From the NCBI GenBank assembly GCA_036676475.1, contig JAKFCU010000088.1, positions 62,001-126,000 on the forward strand: a stretch of DNA of 64,000 bases. Reading direction: 5' to 3'. Shown one piece after another: positions 44,695 to 52,075 of this stretch. Under the pieces are notes generated by a model. The model was given only the letters and a program-made list of their open reading frames with translations. It was not told where the DNA came from and made no database searches. How positions within the stretch are numbered: position 1 is the first letter of the stretch; each line of letters begins with the position of its first letter. A program made the translations under genes and the position numbers. The stretch is from LC029 sp036676475. GTDB lineage: Bacteria; Bacillota; Bacilli; Aneurinibacillales; RAOX-1.

Positions 44695-46083
44695 ATGAGT
44701 AAAAAAGCGTTAGCCCCTGTAGCCAAAAATCAAGAGGTTGAATTGGAGATCACCGGTTTAACCCATGAAGGCAATGGGGTAGGAAAAGTAGATGGATTTA
44801 CCCTTTTTATTCCACATACCCTACCAGGTGAACGTATTAAGGCCAAAGTGGTTAATGTCAAAAAAAGCTTTGGTTATGCCAAATTGTTAGAGCTGCTTGA
44901 ACAAAGTCCGCATCGTCAGGAACCTCTCTGTCCCATTTACTATCGATGTGGCGGATGCTCCCTTCAGCATATAAGCTATGAGGAACAGCTTCGCCAAAAG
45001 ACAATCATGGTCGAAGATAATCTTCGTCGACTAGGCAAGATCGACCATGTGATTGTTCATCCTACTATCGGGATGGACGATCCTTGGCGTTATCGAAATA
45101 AAGCGCAAGTTCCGATTGGAGAAGAACAAAGTGGTTTGATTGGCGGATTCTATGCTGAACGTTCCCACCAAATCATCGACATGGAGGCCTGTCTCATTCA
45201 GCATGAGAAAAATGATGAATGGGTCGGTAGAGTGAAAAAAATAGCTTCCTCCTTGGGGATTCGAGCTTACCAGGAGGAAACGGGGCAGGGGCTATTGCGC
45301 CATGTGGTGGTCAAAGTAGGATTTAAAACGGGTGAGGTCATGGTCGTTCTCGTGATTAATGGGGATGAACTACCTCTACAAGAAGAGTTAGTTAATCAAC
45401 TAACGAAAGAAGTGGAAGGTGTTAAAAGCATCGTCCTGAACAAGAATAAAAAGCAGACGAATGTGATATTCGGTAACGAAACACAGGTTATTTGGGGAGA
45501 ACCGTACATCTACGATTACATAGGCGATATTAAATTTGCTATTTCCGCCCGTTCCTTCTATCAGGTTAATCCGATTCAAACGGAGGTGCTTTACCGGAAA
45601 GCCTTAGATTATGCGGACTTGTCAGGTAAGGAAACCGTGATCGATGCCTATTGTGGAATCGGAACCATTTCCTTGTTCTTAGCTCAAAATGCTCGCAAGG
45701 TCTATGGGGTGGAAATCGTCCCGGAAGCCATAGCCGACGCCAAGCGTAATGCTCGCCTCAATGCGATGGAAAACGTAGAGTTTGCCGTTGGCGAAGCCGA
45801 AAAAATCATACCATGGTGGTATGCCCAAGGAATACGGGCTGACGTGGTCGTAGTCGACCCGCCTCGCAAAGGCTGTGAACAAACCCTGTTGGATACCCTC
45901 ATTCAAATGAAGCCGAAAAGGATCGTGTATGTATCCTGTAATCCGAGCACGCTTGCCCGTGATTTACGTATACTTGAGGACGGGGGATATGTCACCAAGG
46001 AAGTGCAACCGGTGGACATGTTCCCGCATACGAGTCATGTGGAGTGTTCAGTGTTACTTAAATTGAAAGGGGCTAATGACTAA
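44695..46083 (+). CDS. rlmCD: 23S rRNA (uracil-C5)-methyltransferase RlmCD/RumA family
   Basis: 462 residues. N-terminal TRAM domain (ITGLTHEGNGVGKVDGFTLFIPH), 4Fe-4S cluster cysteines (LCPIYYRCGGCSLQH), SAM motif DAYCGIGTISLFLA, and the catalytic cysteine in YVSCNPSTLARDL next to VVDPPRKGC. In B. subtilis the orthologue (YefA) methylates two uridines of 23S rRNA. The last codons overlap by 4 nt with the convergent serine recombinase, which marks the left edge of the accessory island; the gene itself is complete. Confidence 0.94.
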   Translation: MSKKALAPVAKNQEVELEITGLTHEGNGVGKVDGFTLFIPHTLPGERIKAKVVNVKKSFGYAKLLELLEQSPHRQEPLCPIYYRCGGCSLQHISYEEQLRQKTIMVEDNLRRLGKIDHVIVHPTIGMDDPWRYRNKAQVPIGEEQSGLIGGFYAERSHQIIDMEACLIQHEKNDEWVGRVKKIASSLGIRAYQEETGQGLLRHVVVKVGFKTGEVMVVLVINGDELPLQEELVNQLTKEVEGVKSIVLNKNKKQTNVIFGNETQVIWGEPYIYDYIGDIKFAISARSFYQVNPIQTEVLYRKALDYADLSGKETVIDAYCGIGTISLFLAQNARKVYGVEIVPEAIADAKRNARLNAMENVEFAVGEAEKIIPWWYAQGIRADVVVVDPPRKGCEQTLLDTLIQMKPKRIVYVSCNPSTLARDLRILEDGGYVTKEVQPVDMFPHTSHVECSVLLKLKGAND

Positions 46084-46090
46084 GCCCCTT
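46067..46090. terminator. Palindrome over the convergent stop codons of rlmCD and the recombinase
   Basis: AAGGGGCT (46067-46074) and AGCCCCTT (46083-46090) form a hairpin that spans both stop codons; possible bidirectional terminator. T tracts are short. Also the most likely place for the left island junction. Confidence 0.5.
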
Positions 46091-47630
46091 GTAGTAATTC
46101 GCCCATTACTTGAGGTTGGACGATATTGTAATGAATCTTGATAGAGCCATCTTGATGGACTTCTATCTTGTCAATTACTTGATGAAGCAACTGTTTTAGA
46201 ACTTGCTCATCATCAATATCAAGTTTCGCAAATAACGCAATTTGCTTCTGAAAGGCACGGAATTGCTCTTCCGTGTCTTTTTGCGTTTCGAGAATGGATT
46301 CCAACTCAACTTTTCGTTTTATAACTCCTTGCTGTTCAGATTGAATACGTTGATTTTGGACGGTAAAAGCATCAAGAGTTAATGCCTGATTTGAGAAGAG
46401 GGTAATAAGTCCTTGGACGTTCTTCTCTAATTGTTCTTGTTGCTTATTCAGCTTATTTAACTCTTTGGTTAGAGCAGATTGTTTTAGACCAACATTCCCT
46501 TTTACAGCATCAAATAACGTATCCAATCTGACGTTACTGCCAATCAGTTCACTTAGGTCACTCTTCACCGCCGCGAGTAAAGTGTCATACCCAATAATGT
46601 GGGAAGAACAAAATGCCTTCCCACGTTTTACGTACCCACAGCAGACGTAAGCACCATTCTGCTTTTTTAACCTGTCCTTGCGGAATGTCATCCCGTGACC
46701 ACAATCAGGGCAAATCATAAGATGAGCAAATAGGCTTTCCTGACCGTTGCTATGGCTCTTTCCCTTGGATTTCATTAGGTCTTGCACGGCTTGGTAATCT
46801 TCCTTGGAAATCAAAGCAGGGTGGGCATTCTCGAAGATAATTTGCTTATCTTCGGGAACTTCAACTCGTTCTTTTGACATGTGGCTTACTACTTCTTCAC
46901 GATGTTGGCATAGAGTTCCCGTGTATGTCACGTTAGTCAAAATACACTTTATGCTTGACTGATGCCATACAGTTCCTTGATTTCCTGCGTTAGATACTGT
47001 TCTAGGAGTCGGGTATCTATGCTCGGTTAAGTAGTTACTGATTTTCTGCATCCCCCACCCGTCATGTAAATACCAGTGGAATATGCATTGTAGAGTCGGG
47101 GCGGTCTCTTCATCAATAACTAAATTTCCACCCTCATCTCTTTTGTAACCATATGCAGGTAGTGAAGCCTGATACTTTCCCCGTTTTGCGCTTCCTTGTC
47201 TTCCAAGTTTAATTCTACGTGAGAATGTAGCACTGTCTTCTTCCGCCAATAAAGCCCGAATATTGAAGGTGAACTTGCTTTCGCTTTTTTCCGAATCGTA
47301 ACCATCCTCAGGTAGAATTAATCGGACTTTTGAACTGACGATGATTTCAGCAGTTTGTAGATTTTCTACTAAATTCCGTCCAAGTCGAGAAACTGATTTA
47401 GCAATAACTGCATCAAACTTCTTTTTCTTTGCATCGGCAAGTAAACGTTGCATTTGGGCACGATTCTTTACTTTCAGCCCACTAATGCCATTGTCGATAT
47501 AAGTACCTGCTAGAGTCCATCCGCTACGTGTAATTAAATCCATGGCATTGGCAATTTGATTATCAATGCTATCCTTCTGAGCGTCCCTAGTGGTACTGAC
47601 ACGTGCATAAATTGCTACTTTCAAACTCAT
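46080..47630 (-). CDS. Large serine recombinase
   Basis: 516 residues. N-terminal resolvase catalytic domain with nucleophile S12 in IYARVSTTRDAQKDSIDNQ; Recombinase domain (ASLPAYGYKRDEGGNLVID..); zinc beta-ribbon cysteines (MICPDCGHGMTFRKD..YVCCGYVKRGKAFCSSH); then a long coiled coil (about 400-480) and C-terminal end. This is the layout of TndX/SpoIVCA/phiC31-type integrases that move elements in one direction. ATG 47630 is chosen because it directly follows the stop of a 51-aa gene (TAATATG), suggesting coupled translation; an in-frame ATG at 47687 lies inside that gene. Convergent with rlmCD. Confidence 0.93.
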   Translation of the reverse strand: MSLKVAIYARVSTTRDAQKDSIDNQIANAMDLITRSGWTLAGTYIDNGISGLKVKNRAQMQRLLADAKKKKFDAVIAKSVSRLGRNLVENLQTAEIIVSSKVRLILPEDGYDSEKSESKFTFNIRALLAEEDSATFSRRIKLGRQGSAKRGKYQASLPAYGYKRDEGGNLVIDEETAPTLQCIFHWYLHDGWGMQKISNYLTEHRYPTPRTVSNAGNQGTVWHQSSIKCILTNVTYTGTLCQHREEVVSHMSKERVEVPEDKQIIFENAHPALISKEDYQAVQDLMKSKGKSHSNGQESLFAHLMICPDCGHGMTFRKDRLKKQNGAYVCCGYVKRGKAFCSSHIIGYDTLLAAVKSDLSELIGSNVRLDTLFDAVKGNVGLKQSALTKELNKLNKQQEQLEKNVQGLITLFSNQALTLDAFTVQNQRIQSEQQGVIKRKVELESILETQKDTEEQFRAFQKQIALFAKLDIDDEQVLKQLLHQVIDKIEVHQDGSIKIHYNIVQPQVMGELLQGA

Positions 47631-47631
47631 A

Positions 47632-47787
47632 TTAACTCGCCATCCCTTCAGTGTCCGTTGAAGGAATGGTGTTTGCTCTATTCTCATCGTATTCAGGCTT
47701 GTTCAACTTGTCAATGTGAGCCTTAATAATCGAAAGCAGAATCTCCTCTAAGTTATTGCTTCCGCTGAATGCTCGTTCTACCTTCAT
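47632..47787 (-). CDS. Small protein coupled to the serine recombinase (51 aa)
   Basis: ATG at 47787 is preceded by GAGGGGG 9 nt upstream. The product begins MKVERAFSGSNNLEEILLSI and has one amphipathic helix and a polar tail. Its TAA stop is separated by one base from the recombinase ATG. Not recognised; position suggests a role in recombination control (for example directionality), which is inference. Confidence 0.6.
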   Translation of the reverse strand: MKVERAFSGSNNLEEILLSIIKAHIDKLNKPEYDENRANTIPSTDTEGMAS

Positions 47788-48134
47788 GATTATCAACCCC
47801 CTCACAAGTAATCGTCGTTCTATGTCCGCGATTCGTTGTGATGGGATTAAATTTATACCCCAACTCCTATTTTGTGATTTTGCTAGGGAATTTCATTTCG
47901 TTTAGATAGTATCTCGCTATTATCAGAGGTAATTTGTAAAAATATCTACGTTAATACACCGATTTTCTTTGAAATAGGTTACCTTCGTTCTCTCTCTGTC
48001 TCTCCAAACAAAATCAGTCGTTCTTATCGAATTTTTAATGATTTTTCTATATTTCTACGCACCTTTGTTATTCCTACCGTCCGTTTCCTTATATTGTGTA
48101 TGTATCACAAACACAACCGAAAGGGAGGGTCATC
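47788..48134. other. Divergent control region of the island
   Basis: About 350 bases between the minus-strand recombinase pair and the plus-strand HTH genes, AT-rich, no ORF. Contains the likely promoters of both; a TGTGTATGTATCACAAACACA-like imperfect repeat lies near 48093-48115. No boxes could be assigned with confidence. Confidence 0.4.
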
Positions 48135-48314
48135 ATGGAACGCTTATTCACTATTAAAGAGACGATGGATATTCTACAGCTTTCTTACACAACGGTTTAC
48201 GCTATGTGTAATAACGGCACTCTGCCAAGCTGTAAAGTCGGTGGCTCAATTAGGATTCCTCAAGAGTCGCTACGTAACTTCATTCTCAATAACACTACAG
48301 GAGGTCAACAGTAA
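48135..48314 (+). CDS. Excisionase-family HTH DNA-binding protein
   Basis: 59 residues: LFTIKETMDILQLSYTTVYAMCNNGTLPSCKVGGSIRIPQESLRNFI is a complete HTH_17/excisionase winged-helix of the MerR type. AAGGGAGGG lies 8 nt before the ATG. It overlaps the next gene by 1 nt (TAATG), so it is the head of a small operon of related HTH genes. Confidence 0.88.
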   Translation: MERLFTIKETMDILQLSYTTVYAMCNNGTLPSCKVGGSIRIPQESLRNFILNNTTGGQQ

Positions 48315-48516
48315 TGGAAGATATGCAAACATATCTAGGACGCTTGTACAGCGCAGACGAGGTAGCCAAGCTATTGAACATTGAAATGGTCACCTCTACA
48401 AATGGCTTAATGACGGGAGGATTAAAGCAATGAAGTTAGGCGGCTCTTTATGGCGTATACGTGAAGCTGATTTAAGAACCTTCATTGAGGAATCAATTAA
48501 AGAAGGGAGACGTTAA
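48314..48516 (+). pseudogene. Excisionase-family HTH gene with a frameshift
   Basis: Starts MEDMQTYLGRLYSADEVAKLLNIEMVT in one frame and stops at TGA after 39 codons. The rest of the domain continues in another frame: YKWLNDGRIKAMKLGGSLWRIREADLRTFIEESIKEGRR, ending with TAA at 48514. Restoring one base near 48395 would join them as ..MVT-V-YKWLNDG... So it is a complete excisionase-type fold broken by a one-base deletion, a sequence error, or a shift site. Confidence 0.75.
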
Positions 48517-48518
48517 TC

Positions 48519-48760
48519 ATGGAGAAGTATTACACCGTTGCTACAATCGCTCAAAGGCTGTCTATTAACAGCCGCCGCATGGTCAGTGATGATGGGCGGT
48601 CTACGGTTGGATTAGACAAGGTAAGCTACAGGTCGAACGTATCTCAGGCAACATTCGGGGCGTTGGCAAGTATCCCTACTACATTGAGAGGGCGAATCTA
48701 AAGGCGTTTCTACAGGAAATGAACTATGACTTTGACAGAATCTTTCCTGAGAACGAGTAG
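48519..48760 (+). pseudogene. Second HTH-like gene with a frameshift
   Basis: MEKYYTVATIAQRLSINSRRM in the first frame; from about 48600 the plausible continuation is in another frame: VYGWIRQGKLQVERISGN, then VGKYPYYIERANLKAFLQEM, ending TAG at 48760. The first-frame product after residue 30 is low-complexity and stops at 60 codons. Again a HTH_17-type protein, divided by a frameshift. GGGAGACGTTAATC precedes the ATG. Confidence 0.65.
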
Positions 48761-48859
48761 CCGCCCCGACTGGATGCAAGAAAGCCCCTGCTTGAGTCAT
48801 GGCAGGGGCGGAGAATAAGGACGTGTCTTTATTATAGGCATTTTCCTTCGCAACTAAAC

Positions 48860-48901
48860 GCCCTCATGCAACGATTACTTACTGTGTGAGGGCATTTTTT
48901 T
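48860..48901 (+). terminator. Terminator after the HTH gene cluster
   Basis: GCCCTCA (48860-48866) pairs with TGAGGGC (48887-48893), followed by ATTTTTTT. A second stem, CCCCTGC..GCAGGGG (48785-48808), lies upstream without a T tract. Confidence 0.82.
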
Positions 48902-48947
48902 AGTCTTTACTGTCACTAGCTTATACCACTCCAAGGGGGAACAAAAC

Positions 48948-49130
48948 ATGAAAGAAATATTGAGTCGCAAAGAAGCCGCAAAAGCAGTAGGAGTCAGCCC
49001 TAGAACGATACTAAGAGCCATACAAGCCCGTCAGCTAGAAGCTGTGAAGATTGGTGAGGGTAAGACCTGCTCTTACATGATAAGCCGCTCAGCCATTGCA
49101 GAATACATTCACAGAAGGGGGCGGAAATAA
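48948..49130 (+). CDS. HTH DNA-binding protein, excisionase type
   Basis: 60 residues: LSRKEAAKAVGVSPRTILRAIQARQLEAVKIGEGKTCSYMISRSAIAEYIHRR is an intact HTH_17 winged helix. AAGGGGGAAC lies upstream. Stop and start of the next gene overlap by one base (TAATG), so it is coupled to the replication-like protein. Confidence 0.82.
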   Translation: MKEILSRKEAAKAVGVSPRTILRAIQARQLEAVKIGEGKTCSYMISRSAIAEYIHRRGRK

Positions 49131-49825
49131 TGAGGAAGTTTATCGAAAATATCGTGAACGATGGTGCAAGGATGGTAAAGACAGAGTTCAAAGAGCGTGG
49201 AGACAGTCACACTGTCATTACTCGAAGTAGCATTGTGCCAAATCTCGGAAAGTATCTTACTTTGCCCGAAAACGTCAAGCGGTGTTACTATCTTGATGCA
49301 AACGAGAAGCTAGTTCTTTTTGAACTCTACTCGTGGGCTAAAGAAGACGGAAAATGCCAAATAGCAATGGACTTGGTATCATTGAAACTCGGTATCTCTG
49401 AGAGAACGGTTAGAACGTGCGTGAAGGAACTCGCAGTAAAGAAGTTCATTCAGGTAAGCAAACAAGGCAGGTCGAATATCTATAGATTCGACAACTTAAT
49501 GGACAACCCCTACCTCGTTCTCTCTGAGTTCATCCACGAATTTATATCGGATTTCTACTACAAGGGGGGACTACGCCAAGACGAGGAATGGGTTAAAGCT
49601 GTAGGAGATGAGGGGTTTCGTCTTTGGAGAGAAGCAGTTGTAGACACCTTGGCTAAGGAAGCCAAGAAAAAGACGTTCTACGAGCCTTATCTGCAAAGAT
49701 TGACTGAGACCCCCGGAGACTATGAGAATATCCACACTAGCTTTATCGATGAACTATTGCAATGCATTAATGAAGCCGCCATCAAGAAGGCGACTAAGCT
49801 AGGGCTTATGTCAGAAGCTGTATAG
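49130..49825 (+). CDS. HTH replication-initiator-like protein
   Basis: 231 residues. A winged-helix lies at about residues 55-125: YLDANEKLVLFELYSWAKEDGKCQIAMDLVSLKLGISERTVRTCVKELAVKKFIQVSK, of the HTH_36/RepA_N-like kind found in plasmid and ICE initiators. The C terminus is helical and unrecognised. GGGGGCGG precedes the ATG. Could be a replication initiator of the element or a simple regulator; no relaxase or helicase gene is seen beside it. Confidence 0.6.
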   Translation: MRKFIENIVNDGARMVKTEFKERGDSHTVITRSSIVPNLGKYLTLPENVKRCYYLDANEKLVLFELYSWAKEDGKCQIAMDLVSLKLGISERTVRTCVKELAVKKFIQVSKQGRSNIYRFDNLMDNPYLVLSEFIHEFISDFYYKGGLRQDEEWVKAVGDEGFRLWREAVVDTLAKEAKKKTFYEPYLQRLTETPGDYENIHTSFIDELLQCINEAAIKKATKLGLMSEAV

Positions 49826-49847
49826 GGGAAAACTATTCCCCTTTTTT
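49825..49847 (+). terminator. Terminator directly after the replication-like gene
   Basis: GGGGAA-AACTA-TTCCCC then TTTTTT, starting at the last base of the stop codon. Confidence 0.8.
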
Positions 49848-50346
49848 AGGGGAATAGATTGCCTATCTTAGCGGTAAACCTTTCCACTGACGTTTTTCAA
49901 TAGAGGAAAACAATTCCCCAATACCGTAACCTCAGGGGAAAAATATACCTCACTATTACTTACACTTAGTAAAGACATTACTGACACTTAGAGAAATATA
50001 TTAGAGACACCCACAAACACGCCGCCTATCGGCGACGAGGGTTTCGCTTCGCGAAGTTCTTCCTTAAAAAATGGCGGCGAACTAGGAGTGATTAACTTTA
50101 CAGTCCTTCTCTCTTTTACCTTTACCAACCTCCTCTAATTCCGATTGTATCTAGTGTGGTACAGCCGCCCTTATCGTTGGTCTGTTGGGCGGTACGAAAA
50201 CGATTGTTTATGAAACGATTCTTAAAGCAAGTATTTTGGTGTGAATATTGTAGTGATAATAGTACGAAACTTGTTTCAAAAACAAATTTACGTAAAGGTA
50301 CGTTTATGATACTATTGATAATAGAAAAGAAGAAAGGGGCGGCACA
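49848..50346. other. Non-coding region with repeated GGGGAA/TTCCCC arms before the resolvase
   Basis: About 500 bases with no gene. Further GGGGAA and TTCCCC arms at 49849-49854, 49914-49919 and 49935-49940. Palindromes CGCCG..CGGCG and CTTCGCGAAG lie near 50020-50056. Three ACGAAA copies lie within 170 bases of the resolvase start (GTACGAAAACGATTG, ATGAAACGATTC, GTACGAAACTTG), possible res sub-sites. May contain an origin, but this is not proven. Confidence 0.45.
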
Positions 50347-50904
50347 GTGAGAATTGCATACGCAAGGGTATCGACCTCTGACCAGTCACTTGATTTACAA
50401 ATGGACGCATTAGGGAAGTTCGGGTTTGACCGAATTTATACAGAAAAAGCAAGTGGCGGTAAAGATGACCGTCCCGAACTTGCTAAGGCACTGGAAATGT
50501 TACGCGAAGGGGATACCTTCATTGTCTACAAACTTGACCGCTTGGCACGTTCTACATTAAAGCTAATTGAAACACTTGACTTACTTAAAAAGAAAGGTAT
50601 TGAGTTCGTAAGTCTCTCCGATAACATCGATACTTCTACTGCGGCAGGGAAGGCTATGTTTGGAATGATGGCGGTGTTCGCAGAGTTTGAACGGTCAATT
50701 ATTCGGGAACGGACTGTAGCAGGGCTAGAAGCGGCTAGAGCACGTGGGCGTAAGGGTGGTCGTCCTATGACGGATATGAAGAAGCTAGATAAGGCGATAA
50801 AGCTACACGAGAGCGGAGAATTTACAGTAGCACAAATTGAAGAAATGACTGGAGTAAGTAAGGGTTCACTGTACCGAGAGATAAACAGACGGAAAAAGAA
50901 ATGA
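50347..50904 (+). CDS. Small serine recombinase (resolvase/invertase family)
   Basis: 185 residues. Nucleophile S9 in IAYARVSTSDQSLDLQM; conserved YKLDRLARSTLKLIETLDLL, FAEFERSIIRERTVAGLEAARARGRKGGRP; a C-terminal HTH (FTVAQIEEMTGVSKGSLYREI). Length and order are those of Tn3-type resolvases and Hin/Gin invertases. GTG start behind GAAAGGGGCGG. Followed 83 nt later by the cargo genes. Confidence 0.93.
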   Translation: MRIAYARVSTSDQSLDLQMDALGKFGFDRIYTEKASGGKDDRPELAKALEMLREGDTFIVYKLDRLARSTLKLIETLDLLKKKGIEFVSLSDNIDTSTAAGKAMFGMMAVFAEFERSIIRERTVAGLEAARARGRKGGRPMTDMKKLDKAIKLHESGEFTVAQIEEMTGVSKGSLYREINRRKKK

Positions 50905-50986
50905 TGAACTTCTTAACTATCTTTTCTGTAAAGTTGTTGAGATGATATAATTTAAATATTGGTAATAATTTCAAGGGGGTGGTCAG

Positions 50987-51880
50987 GTGTTCAATTTGTA
51001 TGAGGTATTGGACGAAGTAAAAGTGCCGATACCCCTGTTTTGTGAAAAGATAGGGATAACTGAGGATGAAGTGGCCCGACTTGTGGCATCTGAAAATAGT
51101 CAAGATCAAATGGATGTATACCTCAGATTTATTTCCGCGATGAATGATGAAGAACTTATACCGAGACTTGTTCGTTTTTATGAATCCTTTACTGATAACT
51201 TGGAGGAACTAAAAACACTAATTCAAGACATTATGATATACAGAAAAAGCAATGTGCCCAGAATAATGCTTAATACTGTTGAGAGGTTAATAACTTTGGC
51301 TGACGATACTGAGATAATCAGACCGGGAAAGCACAATTTAAAGTTATTTTTCTTCGTTGTATGCATTGAATCCCTATACACATTAGCAAATATTGATATG
51401 AACAAGACAATGATGGTCATTGATTTTTTTGATAAGTACCTCACAGATAGTGATAAAAAATTCGTGGAAGATTCGTTTCAGCGAAGTTTAGCTGATGAAA
51501 AATTTCAAATGTATCATAAACCCGACGAGACGGAGGAGCAATACAAATTAAGAATGAGAACAGTAGTAGATCGTACGTTTAATACTAAAGTAAGCATAGA
51601 AGTGTTTGCTAGGGTAATCAATGAATTAAGGAATAACTTTGCTCACGAGGGGGATTACTGGGGATTTCATTTTTCACACGGAGCATATGGGACTTTGAAT
51701 AATGTAATAGTGGCGGAGAATCATGATGAATCTAAACTGAAAATCAAAGGTATTACTGAAGGACTTGAGAGAATTTATACAGTGGAAATGACGTATGAAC
51801 AATTTAAGTCAATCTGTATGAGAGGCTTTATTCAGTTTGTGCAGAATCAGTTTGAAACAATACGTGCCGCCGCGGCTTAA
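50987..51880 (+). CDS. HEPN-motif protein of unknown family (cargo gene 1)
   Basis: 297 residues, not recognised as a named family. A RNxxxH motif, INELRNNFAHEGDYW (R215, H220), sits in a helical C-terminal half; this arrangement is the catalytic mark of HEPN ribonucleases. The N-terminal 45 residues (VPIPLFCEKIGITEDEVARLVASEN) look like a helix-turn-helix. GTG start 7 nt behind AAGGGGG. AT-rich. First of three genes in the same direction; 195 bases separate it from the next. Could be a toxin, a sensor, or an accessory protein. Confidence 0.65.
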   Translation: MFNLYEVLDEVKVPIPLFCEKIGITEDEVARLVASENSQDQMDVYLRFISAMNDEELIPRLVRFYESFTDNLEELKTLIQDIMIYRKSNVPRIMLNTVERLITLADDTEIIRPGKHNLKLFFFVVCIESLYTLANIDMNKTMMVIDFFDKYLTDSDKKFVEDSFQRSLADEKFQMYHKPDETEEQYKLRMRTVVDRTFNTKVSIEVFARVINELRNNFAHEGDYWGFHFSHGAYGTLNNVIVAENHDESKLKIKGITEGLERIYTVEMTYEQFKSICMRGFIQFVQNQFETIRAAAA

Positions 51881-52075
51881 TAATGTACCCCAGTATCGAA
51901 TGAATTGGGTTTTTCTTACCTACAAAAGTTTACTTACGTAAGACCTGCATAATTTTTTTTCAAATCTTACTGTACGTACAAGGAATGCTACACAACTTAT
52001 GCATGGCTCGTCTTCATATTTCAGCGTTTTAGATAAATAGGTGTCACAATTACCACTGTCTGGAGGGAGATAAGA

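Noticed and set aside
48612..48800. Minus-strand 62-codon frame over the second HTH pseudogene
   Set aside because: No RBS or similarity; opposite a recognisable though broken HTH gene.
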